From: an uncultured Alistipes sp.
Lineage (GTDB): Bacteria > Bacteroidota > Bacteroidia > Bacteroidales > Rikenellaceae
Reading direction: 5' to 3'
Assembly: GCA_910576555.1 (NCBI GenBank)
Contig: CAJTIY010000005.1
Location: forward strand, 127,112 to 191,111
Length of the DNA stretch: 64,000 nt
Shown: piece by piece, positions 18,069-25,759 of the stretch
How the letters are laid out: each line of letters starts with the position of its first letter
Numbering within the stretch: position 1 is the first letter of the stretch
The notes under the pieces: model-generated
Told to the model about the DNA's origin: nothing
Database searches by the model: none
The model's input: only the letters and a program-made list of their open reading frames with translations
Made by a program: the position numbers and the translations under genes

Positions 18069-19085
18069 ATGCAAGAACTGCTTACCCCCGATTTCGGGGA
18101 CTACGAACTGATCGATTCGGGCGGCTTCGAGAAGCTCGAACGCTTCGGCGGCCGGGTGCTCCGCCGTCCCGAGCCGCAGGCCGTCTGGCGGCCGACGCTG
18201 CCCGAGGAGGAGTGGCGGCGCCTCGCCGACGCCTCGTTCCGCCGCGATGCGCGCAACGACGAGCGCGGCGAGTGGCGCCTGCGCCCGGGCATGCCCGAAC
18301 GCTGGACGATGAAATACGCCTATGGCGGTCTGCGGCTCGCGATGCGGCTGGGGCTCACCTCGTTCAAACACGTGGGCATCTTCCCCGAGCAGGCCGCCAA
18401 CTGGACCTTCATCTACGACACCTGCCGCCGGCTTGCGGTCGGCGGAGGCGGTGCGGAGGGTTCCGCTGCCGCCGGAACGCGCGGTACGGACGGGGAACGT
18501 CGGCCGGCCGCGGATGCCGGTGCGGGACGCGGCCGATCGCGTATCGCCGCCGATGAGGTCGGCCGCGATGGCTCCGCCGGAGCGCCCCGCGTCCTGAACC
18601 TCTTCGCCTATACGGGCGGAGCGACGCTCGCGGCACGCGCGGCGGGTGCCGACGTGACGCATGTCGACTCGGTGCGGCAGGTGGTGACGTGGGCGCGCGA
18701 GAACATGGAGGCGAGCGGCCTCGAGGGAGTGCGCTGGATCGTCGAGGATGCCTTGAAGTTCGTCCGCCGCGAGGTGCGGCGGGGCAACCGCTACCGCGGC
18801 ATCATCCTCGATCCGCCGGCCTACGGCCGCGGCGCCGACGGCGAGAAGTGGGTGCTGGAGGAGAACATCCGCGAGATGCTCGAATGCTGCGCGCAGCTGC
18901 TCGAACCGCAGGGGGCCTTTCTGGTGCTGAACCTCTATTCGATGGGTCTTTCGTCGACGCTGGCCCGCACGGCCGTGCGGCAGGCCTTCGGTGCGCCCGC
19001 GAGCGAGCAGTGGGGCGAGCTCTGCTTTGCCGACCGGGGCGGCAAGCAGCTGCCGCTGGGCACCTATTACCGCTTCACCCGGTAG
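18069..19085 (+). CDS. Class I SAM-dependent rRNA methyltransferase (RlmI-like) with 50-residue insertion
   Basis: The SAM-binding motif I reads VLNLFAYTGGATLAARAAGA, motif II is VTHVDS, and the target-base motif is IILDPPAYGRG. These place it with RlmI/RlmK-type enzymes that methylate cytosine in 23S rRNA. Residues 1-123 and 174-338 are colinear with Bacteroidota relatives as I know them. Between them, residues 124-173 form a Gly/Ala/Arg-rich low-complexity stretch (starting VGGGGAEGSAAAG) that interrupts the junction between the N-terminal region and motif I. The insertion is in frame and its DNA is rich in inverted repeats. The enzyme may still fold, because the insertion lies at a domain boundary. 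The ATG at 18069 is the natural start. Confidence 0.85.
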   Translation: MQELLTPDFGDYELIDSGGFEKLERFGGRVLRRPEPQAVWRPTLPEEEWRRLADASFRRDARNDERGEWRLRPGMPERWTMKYAYGGLRLAMRLGLTSFKHVGIFPEQAANWTFIYDTCRRLAVGGGGAEGSAAAGTRGTDGERRPAADAGAGRGRSRIAADEVGRDGSAGAPRVLNLFAYTGGATLAARAAGADVTHVDSVRQVVTWARENMEASGLEGVRWIVEDALKFVRREVRRGNRYRGIILDPPAYGRGADGEKWVLEENIREMLECCAQLLEPQGAFLVLNLYSMGLSSTLARTAVRQAFGAPASEQWGELCFADRGGKQLPLGTYYRFTR

Positions 19086-19151
19086 GGCGGTGCCTGCTCC
19101 CGTGCACCCCGAACGGAAACTCCTGCGGGGCGGCGCCGTGCGGCCTCCGCG

Positions 19152-19724
19152 CTAAAAGATGTAGTAGACGACGATGCCGGCCGCGGCCGAGAGGAGGATG
19201 AGCAGAATGGGGTTGACCTTGCGCCACGAACCCGCGAGCACGCCGCCGAAGAGCACCCAGCTCCACGCGTCGATGAAGTTGCGGTCGCCCGGAGCCTCCG
19301 TGCGGGGGAAGATCAGCAGCAGGGCCGCGGCGGCGATCATGCCGATCACCACGGGGCGCATGCCGCTCATGGCCCCCTCGACGAGGCGGTTTCCCTTGAG
19401 GCGCAGGAAGAAGCGCGCCACGAGGATCATCAGCGTGAGCGACGGCAGGCAGACCGCGAAGGTGGCGATCGCCGAGCCGAGGATGCCGTAGGCCGGGTGC
19501 CCGAGCTGCGCTCCGACGGTGTAGCCGACGTAGGTCGCCGAGTTGATGGCGATGGGGCCCGGCGTGATCTGCGACACGGCGACGATGTCGGCGAACTCGG
19601 CGTTGGTCATCCATGCGTGGCGGACCACCACCTCGTTCTGGATGAGCGAGAGCATGGCGTATCCTCCTCCGAAGCCGAAGAAGCCGATCTTGAGGTAGCT
19701 GACGAAGAGTTGTACGAGTATCAT
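19152..19724 (-). CDS. CHR-family (chromate-type) transporter half, distal gene
   Basis: This 190-residue membrane protein has the CHR signature FGFGGGYAM near residue 17 and SQITPGPIAIN near residue 51, plus about five or six hydrophobic segments. Short CHR proteins work as pairs with opposite topology, and the partner is the next gene upstream. Characterised CHR members exchange chromate or sulfate, but for Bacteroidota homologues the substrate is unproven. It is the last gene of the run beginning at 27760. The 70-base gap to its partner holds a GGCGGG/CCCGCC hairpin. Confidence 0.9.
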   Translation of the reverse strand: MILVQLFVSYLKIGFFGFGGGYAMLSLIQNEVVVRHAWMTNAEFADIVAVSQITPGPIAINSATYVGYTVGAQLGHPAYGILGSAIATFAVCLPSLTLMILVARFFLRLKGNRLVEGAMSGMRPVVIGMIAAAALLLIFPRTEAPGDRNFIDAWSWVLFGGVLAGSWRKVNPILLILLSAAAGIVVYYIF

Positions 19725-19794
19725 ATTGCCGGTTGTCGGGTCGGGAAATCGGTGTTTCGCGGCGGGAAATCCCCGCCGTTTTTACGTGCGGGCG

Positions 19795-20340
19795 TTATCT
19801 TTTTCCTTTTCTGCGGGCGATCGTCAGCTCCCATGCGACGCCCGACAGGGCCGCGGCTGCGAGCACGAGGATCGGCGACCAGCCCAAGCCCCAGATCGCC
19901 AGCGCCGCCGCCGCGATGACGACGTAGAGCGCGGGGTGCATGCCGCGCGCGAGCGAGACGACCGGACCCACGATCAGCGCCACGACGGCCGGGCGCATCC
20001 CCTTGAACGCGGCGTCGACCACCGGGTTCTGCCGGATGCCGGCGAAGAAGAGCGCGATGACGAGAATCAGTGCGAACGAGGGCAGCACGGCGCCCGTCAG
20101 CGCCGCGACGGCGCCCCGCAGTCCCCGCATGCGGTACCCCACGAAAACCGACGTGTTGACGGCGATCGGCCCCGGCACCGACTGCGCGAGGGTCAGCAGG
20201 TCGAGGAACTCCCCGCGGTCGATCCACTTCCGCTTGTCGATCAGTTCGCGCTCGATGATCGGGATCATGGCGTAGCCGCCCCCGAAGGTGAAGAGCCCGA
20301 TCTTGAAGAACGAGGCGAATATGACCCGTAGCGGCTGCAT
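19795..20340 (-). CDS. CHR-family (chromate-type) transporter half, proximal gene
   Basis: This 181-residue partner of the preceding CHR protein has FTFGGGYAM, AQSVPGPIAVN and VFVGYRMRG. The shared GGGYAM and PGPI motifs mark both halves. Its ATG lies one base after the stop codon of the hydrogenase-like small subunit gene, so it is almost certainly translated with the complex. That makes a functional link, for example use of the ion gradient generated by the complex, a reasonable inference. Substrate unknown. Confidence 0.9.
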   Translation of the reverse strand: MQPLRVIFASFFKIGLFTFGGGYAMIPIIERELIDKRKWIDRGEFLDLLTLAQSVPGPIAVNTSVFVGYRMRGLRGAVAALTGAVLPSFALILVIALFFAGIRQNPVVDAAFKGMRPAVVALIVGPVVSLARGMHPALYVVIAAAALAIWGLGWSPILVLAAAALSGVAWELTIARRKGKR

Positions 20341-20341
20341 G

Positions 20342-21115
20342 TCAATCCCGTTTTTTCTTGCCCAGCAACGTGCGGATGCCGTCGATGAAGACCATCGGAT
20401 GGCAGGGTGCGCCCGGCACCCAGAGGTCGACGCGGTGCCGCTCGAAGAAGGTGCGGTCCACGGCGCGGCTCGCGGCGAACAGACCCCCCGAGCAGGCCTC
20501 CGTGCCGCAGGCGATGAGGATCTTGGGCTCGGCCACGGCCTCGTAGCAGATCTCCAGCGCCTCGGCCATGTTCGCCGTCACGGGACCCGACACGGCCACG
20601 CCGTCGGCATGGCGCGGCGAGGCGGTGAAGCCCACGCCGAAGCGGCCGAAGTCGAAGTTGACGTTGCCCGTGGCGCCGAGCTCCATCTCGACCGAGGCGT
20701 CGCCGCCGGCCGAAACCTCGCGCAGCTGGAGCGAGTCGCGGAAGCAGCGGCGGATTTCGGGCCGCACCTCCGCGTCGTCGAACCGCACGCAGCGGTCTCC
20801 GGGGCGGACGACGAGCCCCTCGCGCGTGGGCGAGGCCATGCGGTAGTCGTTCGTGAAGCGGATCGACCGGGGCGCCGTGCGGGCGCAGGCGCCGCAGAAG
20901 AGGCAGCGGCCCAGATCGAGCGCGAAGGGTGCCGTGGCGATCGCCTGCGTGGGGCAGAGCGCCGCGGCCTCGTCGAGGGCCGCGCGCTGCGTGTCGTCGG
21001 TCGGCTCGGTCAGGCAGGGCCGGCCGCGGAACTCCTCGGTCAGCTCCACGGCGTCGAGGTCGGGAATGGCCTGCCGGCCGTGGCTGTGCAGGACGCGTAT
21101 CTTGGGAAAAATCAT
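20342..21115 (-). CDS. HyfI/NuoB-like small subunit fused to a degenerate ferredoxin domain
   Basis: This 257-residue protein is the small-subunit counterpart of group 4 hydrogenases. Residues about 45-90 form a ferredoxin domain keeping exactly one cluster's ligands, C54 plus C71, C74 and C77. The three partner cysteines of the other cluster and the last one are gone. Residues about 140-250 form the NuoB/HyfI domain (VGFTASPRHADGVAVSGPV). The first cysteine pair expected near GATGNVNFDF (147-156) is missing. C208 remains, and the final ligand appears as PGAPCHP instead of PGCPP. The proximal cluster is therefore probably lost. Ligand loss here matches the loss of nickel ligands in the large subunit. 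Confidence 0.85.
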   Translation of the reverse strand: MIFPKIRVLHSHGRQAIPDLDAVELTEEFRGRPCLTEPTDDTQRAALDEAAALCPTQAIATAPFALDLGRCLFCGACARTAPRSIRFTNDYRMASPTREGLVVRPGDRCVRFDDAEVRPEIRRCFRDSLQLREVSAGGDASVEMELGATGNVNFDFGRFGVGFTASPRHADGVAVSGPVTANMAEALEICYEAVAEPKILIACGTEACSGGLFAASRAVDRTFFERHRVDLWVPGAPCHPMVFIDGIRTLLGKKKRD

Positions 21116-21278
21116 ATCGTTTCGTTTTTGTGGTTCGGGTCAGTCTGTTTCCGTTCGCTCTTCGCTTGCGTTCGCCGGAGCGCATCGTTCTTCAGGCCGC
21201 GGCGGGCGGATCGTGCGGAAGGGGGATTCGCGGAGCCGTTGTCGGGCCGACCGTCCGTTCGCTTCCGGATCTGCGACG

Positions 21279-22808
21279 TCACAGATCGTGCCCGCAATAG
21301 GAGAGGTTGAAACTTTTGTTGCAGACGGGGAAGTCGGAGATGCCCTCGCCGCGCACGGCCAGCGCCAGCGCCAGCCAGTTGTGGAGGCTCGGGTCCTTCA
21401 CGCGGCAGGCGGCGATGCGGCCCTCGGCGTCGGTGACCACGACGTGGCAGGTCTCTCCGCGCCACCCCTCGACCAGCCCCACGGCGAGCGACGAGGGTGC
21501 CGCCGCCGCACGGTAGTCGGGCGGCGGGCAGGGTGCCTCGCCGGCCTCGCGCGCCGCATCGGCCTCGGCCGCGAGCCGCTCGATGAGCGCCGCCGAGCGG
21601 GCCACTTCGCGGCTGCGGACCGCGAGGCGGGCCATCACGTCGCCCTCGGTGCGGAGCACCGGCTCGTAGCGCGGCCCCGCGGCGTAGGCGCCCCACGGGT
21701 GCGTGGCGCGGATGTCGCGCGCGGCGCCGCTCGCCCGGGCCGCCTGCCCCACGCCGCCGATGCGCAGCATCTCGCCCGCGGGGACGATGCCGCACTGCTC
21801 GAAACGGGCCAGCAGCGTCGGCGAGCTCTCGATGTCGCGGCGCACCTCGTCGTAGCGGCGGGCGATTTCGGCCACGTTGCGGCGGATCATCGCCGTCTTC
21901 GCGGCCGTCAGCGGATGGTCCGTGCCGTGGGGGCGGATCAGCCCCTTGCCGAAGCGGTTGCCGCACCACGCCTGCGTGGTGTTGATCGTCATCGTGCGGA
22001 GCGCCTCGCAGGCCACCTGCCCCAGCTGATAGCCCACGTCCATCGACAGGGCCCCCGTGTCGGCGATCTGCATGGCCATGCGCTCCAGCTCGAGGGCGAT
22101 GGCCCGCTCGCGGTCGAGTGCGGCCGGACAGCGGCGTTCGGAGAGCTTCTCGACCGCCTCGGCGAATGCCGTGGCGTGGGCCACGGCGCTGTCGCCCGCC
22201 ACGCTCTCGGCGAGGCAGATCTGGCGCAGGCGGTTCTGCGTCGCCGCGAATTCGTGCTCGACGCCGCGGTGCTGGTAGCCCAGCGCGATCTCGAGGTGGA
22301 GCACCTGCTCGCCGTTGCAGATGAAGCGGAAGGCGCCCGGTTCGATGATGCCGGCGTGGATCGGACCCACGTTGACCTCGTGCAGCGAACCGCCCTCCAT
22401 CGCGTAGAAGGGGTAGTTGTCCATCGTGCTGCTGCGGTCGTAGCGGTCGAAGGGGAAGCGCAGCGGCTTGGGCCACGGCATGGCGTCGAACCGCACGCCG
22501 TAGCGCTCGGCGATCTCCCGTTCGAAGGGGTGCATCTGTGCGTGGCGCGCCGTGAGCGACGGCAGCGGATTCTCGTCGTAGTACTCCATCGCGTGCGAGG
22601 CGAGGAGGATGCGGCCCGTGCGGTCGTCGAGCAGTACGAGGATGAAGCGCAGCCGGTCGCCGTCGGGCAGTGCGAAGTAGTGGGCCGCGTGGTAGCGCGC
22701 GTCGGCGAGCTTAGCGGCCAGATCCTCGTAGAGGGTCGCGTAGTCGACCTCGGGAATCGCGGCCAGCGGCACGGCCGGGGCCGTGTTGTCGGTGATCAGG
22801 TAGTTCAT
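21279..22808 (-). CDS. HycE/HyfG-like large subunit without NiFe ligands
   Basis: This 509-residue protein fuses a NuoC-like N-terminal domain (about 20-110) to a NuoD/hydrogenase-large-subunit domain. The context VGPIHAGIIEPGAFRF and EIALGYQHRGVEH is typical of HycE. The L1 motif that should hold CxxC reads RQICLAESVAGDSAVAHA (about 195-211), with a single cysteine. The C-terminal DPCxxC is replaced by FPVCNKSFNLSYC (C496 and C505, eight apart). It should therefore not bind NiFe or make H2. This is the pattern described for energy-converting hydrogenase-related (Ehr) complexes. Its ATG overlaps the stop of the preceding HyfF-like gene. Confidence 0.9.
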   Translation of the reverse strand: MNYLITDNTAPAVPLAAIPEVDYATLYEDLAAKLADARYHAAHYFALPDGDRLRFILVLLDDRTGRILLASHAMEYYDENPLPSLTARHAQMHPFEREIAERYGVRFDAMPWPKPLRFPFDRYDRSSTMDNYPFYAMEGGSLHEVNVGPIHAGIIEPGAFRFICNGEQVLHLEIALGYQHRGVEHEFAATQNRLRQICLAESVAGDSAVAHATAFAEAVEKLSERRCPAALDRERAIALELERMAMQIADTGALSMDVGYQLGQVACEALRTMTINTTQAWCGNRFGKGLIRPHGTDHPLTAAKTAMIRRNVAEIARRYDEVRRDIESSPTLLARFEQCGIVPAGEMLRIGGVGQAARASGAARDIRATHPWGAYAAGPRYEPVLRTEGDVMARLAVRSREVARSAALIERLAAEADAAREAGEAPCPPPDYRAAAAPSSLAVGLVEGWRGETCHVVVTDAEGRIAACRVKDPSLHNWLALALAVRGEGISDFPVCNKSFNLSYCGHDL

Positions 22809-24211
22809 AACGAGGCTATTTCGGAGATGATGCCGCGCAGCAGGTCGGGCTGCCAGAAGCCCAGCACGAGGGCGATGCCCAGCAGCGAGAGCGCCGACCA
22901 CGAGAGCGCCCTGTCGGCGGCCGAGGGGTGGAGTTCGTCCTGATTGGGCTGGTAGCAGAGGCGGATCATGCGCGCGCAGAACGAGTAGATGACGATGCAG
23001 GTGAGCAGCAGCATGGCGGCGAGCAGCCACCACCTGCCGCCCGCTGCAGCCTCCGAGAGGATCGTCAGCTCGGAGATGAAGAGCGGCGAGGGCGGGAAGG
23101 CCGCCAGTACGACCATGCCCGTGAGGAGCCCCACGGCGCCCACGGGGTTGATGCGGATGTAGTCGCCGATGCGGTTGATGCGGTAGCCGTTGTAGACCTG
23201 CCGCACCACGGCCATCTGCAGGAACAGGCTGCTCTTGACCAGCGTGTGGCACACCACGTGGAACACGGCGGCCCACACGGCTGCGCCTCCGATGCCCAGT
23301 CCGATGGCGGCGATGCCCATGTTCTCGATCGTCGAGTAGGAGAGGAAGCGCTTGTAGTTGTTCGTGCGGCGCAGGAAGAGCGCGCCGACGCCCAGCGAGA
23401 GCACGCCGGCGACGAGCAGCACGCCGCGCGCCCATGCGAAGACGTCGGTGGCGGCGTAGAGGCGGTAGATGCGCAGGATGGCGAGGAAACCCGCGTTGAC
23501 GAGCCCCGTGGAGATCAGCGCCGAGGCGGGCGCCGGGGCGGCGAAGTTGGCGTCGACGCCGACGGTGTGGAGCGGGAAGAGCTCCATCTTGCAGCTGTAG
23601 CCGCAGAGGATCAGCAGGAAGGCCGTCTTCAGGTAGAGGGCGTTGCCGCCCGCGGCGGCTGCCGCGGCGACGGCCTCGTAGGAGAGCGACGCGCACTTGG
23701 TGGCGGCGCACAGCATCAGGATGCCGAGGTATGCCATCGCGATGCCCGTCGAGCATACGAAGAGGTATTTCCAAGCCGCTTCGAGCGCCTGCGCCGTGCG
23801 GCGGTGGTAGATCAGACCCGCCGAGCAGATGGTCGTCGCCTCGAGGAAGATCCACGTCACGGCGAGGTTCGAGGCGAAATAGGCGCCGGCGATCGAGGTC
23901 GTGAGGAGCATCATCAGGGCGAAGAAGGTGCGGATCGTGCGCGGATCGCTGCCCCGCAGGTAGGCCTCCGAGTGGAAGAATGCGTAGCACGACACGACGA
24001 CGAGCAGCAGGTAGAAGAGCGTGCCCGCAGCGTCGAATGCGAAGTAGGGGCCCGTCGCGGCGCCGTATCCGCCGCCGATAAGGAGCCAGCCCGCGAATCC
24101 CGCCTGCACGAGGTAGAAGAGCATGCCTGCGGCGTGCATGGCCCGCAGGCTGCGCAGCGCGAATGCCGAGGAGGCGATGAGCGCCGAGAGCGCGAGGTAG
24201 AGATACATCAT
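22805..24211 (-). CDS. HyfF/NuoN-like antiporter subunit
   Basis: This 468-residue polytopic protein of the Mrp-antiporter/NuoL-M-N family has about fourteen transmembrane segments. It shows the family motifs YSCKMELFPLHTVGVDA, with the conserved lysine, and SALISTGLVNAGFLAILR. A typical discontinuous-helix stretch follows: NNYKRFLSYSTIENMG then VFHVVCHTLVKSSLF. In complex I and group 4 hydrogenases this subunit conducts H+ or Na+. It starts four bases after the HyfE-like gene and its stop overlaps the large-subunit start, consistent with one operon. The specific name is by order and similarity. Confidence 0.9.
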   Translation of the reverse strand: MMYLYLALSALIASSAFALRSLRAMHAAGMLFYLVQAGFAGWLLIGGGYGAATGPYFAFDAAGTLFYLLLVVVSCYAFFHSEAYLRGSDPRTIRTFFALMMLLTTSIAGAYFASNLAVTWIFLEATTICSAGLIYHRRTAQALEAAWKYLFVCSTGIAMAYLGILMLCAATKCASLSYEAVAAAAAAGGNALYLKTAFLLILCGYSCKMELFPLHTVGVDANFAAPAPASALISTGLVNAGFLAILRIYRLYAATDVFAWARGVLLVAGVLSLGVGALFLRRTNNYKRFLSYSTIENMGIAAIGLGIGGAAVWAAVFHVVCHTLVKSSLFLQMAVVRQVYNGYRINRIGDYIRINPVGAVGLLTGMVVLAAFPPSPLFISELTILSEAAAGGRWWLLAAMLLLTCIVIYSFCARMIRLCYQPNQDELHPSAADRALSWSALSLLGIALVLGFWQPDLLRGIISEIASL

Positions 24212-24215
24212 GGCG

Positions 24216-24845
24216 TCAGTCTTTTACGTTGGTGAGCGCATCGGCATCGGTCGCATGCAGCGTGCCGTCGATGCGCGTGAAGAAGATGCCGAGCATGAGC
24301 ACCGACATGAGGATGTCGAGCAGCACGGCGACGTTGACCAGCAGCGGCATCTCCACGCCGATGGCCGTCGAGAAGAGGAACACGCCGTTCTCGATCGTGA
24401 GGAAGCCCACCATGTGCGCGAAGATGCGCGAGCGCAGGACGATGAGCACCAGACCGCTCGACAGGGCGTAGAGCGCCACGCCGAAGAAGACCGGATCGAC
24501 CGTCGAGTCGGCGATGCAGTAGGTGATCGAGGCGCTTACGGCGATCGCCGCGACGGAGAGCAGCAGGGCGTGCGACTGCGACGTGCCGGAGGTCTTCACG
24601 CGGCTGATTCCCGTCTTGCGGATCACGGCGAAGAGCAGCGCGGGGACCAGCAGCGCCTTGAACAGGAGCGTCTCGGCGGCGACGAAGAGGATCTCGCCCC
24701 AGCCGTTGGCGTGGAGCCGCACGAGGGCGATGGCGAAGAGCAGCCACCCCTGCAGGGCCATGATCGAGGCGAAGGTGCGGAAGCGCTCGGTCGTCGAAAG
24801 GTAGACGAGCGAGATGACGTAGAGTACGATCAGTGTGAGTATCAT
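24216..24845 (-). CDS. HyfE/NuoK-like membrane subunit
   Basis: This 209-residue hydrophobic protein has about six to seven membrane helices. Its size and position between the HyfC-like and HyfF-like genes match HyfE, whose C-terminal half resembles NuoK (MVGFLTIENGVFLF is the recognisable motif with a buried glutamate). It probably forms part of the ion path between the antiporter subunits and the peripheral arm. The ATG at 24845 overlaps the stop of the HyfC-like gene as ATGA, a sign of translational coupling. Confidence 0.85.
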   Translation of the reverse strand: MILTLIVLYVISLVYLSTTERFRTFASIMALQGWLLFAIALVRLHANGWGEILFVAAETLLFKALLVPALLFAVIRKTGISRVKTSGTSQSHALLLSVAAIAVSASITYCIADSTVDPVFFGVALYALSSGLVLIVLRSRIFAHMVGFLTIENGVFLFSTAIGVEMPLLVNVAVLLDILMSVLMLGIFFTRIDGTLHATDADALTNVKD

Positions 24846-25756
24846 TGCATTACGACGTTGGTTCGCAGCAGGAAGGCCATGAAGAATACCAGCGCCGACA
24901 TGGCTGCGACGGTGAGGATGAACGTGGTGTTGCGGACGAGTTTGTTGCGGGCCTGCGTCGACTCGACGACGCCCACCGAGAGTCCCGTGAGCAGCACGGC
25001 GAGCGGTGCCGCGATCCACCAGCTGCCGCCCAGCGGCGCGGCGGCCACATCGGCGGCGAGCAGCGACAGGGCGGCGGTTTTGAGCCACCCGGCGATCTTG
25101 ATCATCGCCATGTCGACGCCACCGTAGTCGAGGCACATCACCTCGTGGATCATCGTCAGCTCGAGGTGCGTGCGGGGGTCGTCGACCGGTACGCGGCCGC
25201 TTTCGGTGAAGACGACCTTCATCAGCACGAAGGCCGTGAGCAGCATGACGATCGTGTGCTGAATCCCGCCGGCGGCATCGCCCGCGAATATGGCGGCGAA
25301 GGAGTCGTAGCCCGTGAGCAGGGCCAGCGTCGCCGCCGCGAGCAGGAGCGCCGGTTCGACGAGGGCGCCGTAGAGCGCTTCGCGGCTGGCGCCCATCCCT
25401 TCGAACGGACTTCCGGTGTCCATCGCCGCGAGCACCAGCGCGAAGCGTCCCAGCGCCAGCGTGTAGGCGAAGGCGACCAGATCGCCGTCGAACGCGAGCA
25501 GCGGCCGCAGGTCGCCCGCGGGGACGAACAGCGCGGCGACGATCGCCGCGGCGAGGTAGACCGAGGGCGCCGCGCGGAAGAGCGCCGAGGCGGTCGCCGG
25601 GTAGACCGCGCCTTTGCGCAGCTGCAGGCGCACGTCGTAGAGGTGCTGCAGGAAGCGGATGCCTTTGCGCCCCGCGAGGCGGGCCCGCGTGCGGTTTATG
25701 AGGCCCGGAATGGCCGCGGCCGTCAGCAGCAGCAGGAGGATATTGAGTGCCGTCAT
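24842..25756 (-). CDS. HyfC/NuoH-like membrane subunit
   Basis: This 304-residue NuoH homologue anchors the peripheral arm of complex-I-like enzymes. The hallmark loop is present as FTESGRVPVDDPRTHLELTM followed by IHEVMCLDYGG. This version is characteristic of hydrogenase-4 and formate-hydrogenlyase complexes rather than true complex I. About eight transmembrane helices are visible. It lies three bases after the HyfB-like gene and overlaps the HyfE-like gene by four bases. Confidence 0.9.
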   Translation of the reverse strand: MTALNILLLLLTAAAIPGLINRTRARLAGRKGIRFLQHLYDVRLQLRKGAVYPATASALFRAAPSVYLAAAIVAALFVPAGDLRPLLAFDGDLVAFAYTLALGRFALVLAAMDTGSPFEGMGASREALYGALVEPALLLAAATLALLTGYDSFAAIFAGDAAGGIQHTIVMLLTAFVLMKVVFTESGRVPVDDPRTHLELTMIHEVMCLDYGGVDMAMIKIAGWLKTAALSLLAADVAAAPLGGSWWIAAPLAVLLTGLSVGVVESTQARNKLVRNTTFILTVAAMSALVFFMAFLLRTNVVMQ

Positions 25757-25759
25757 GGT

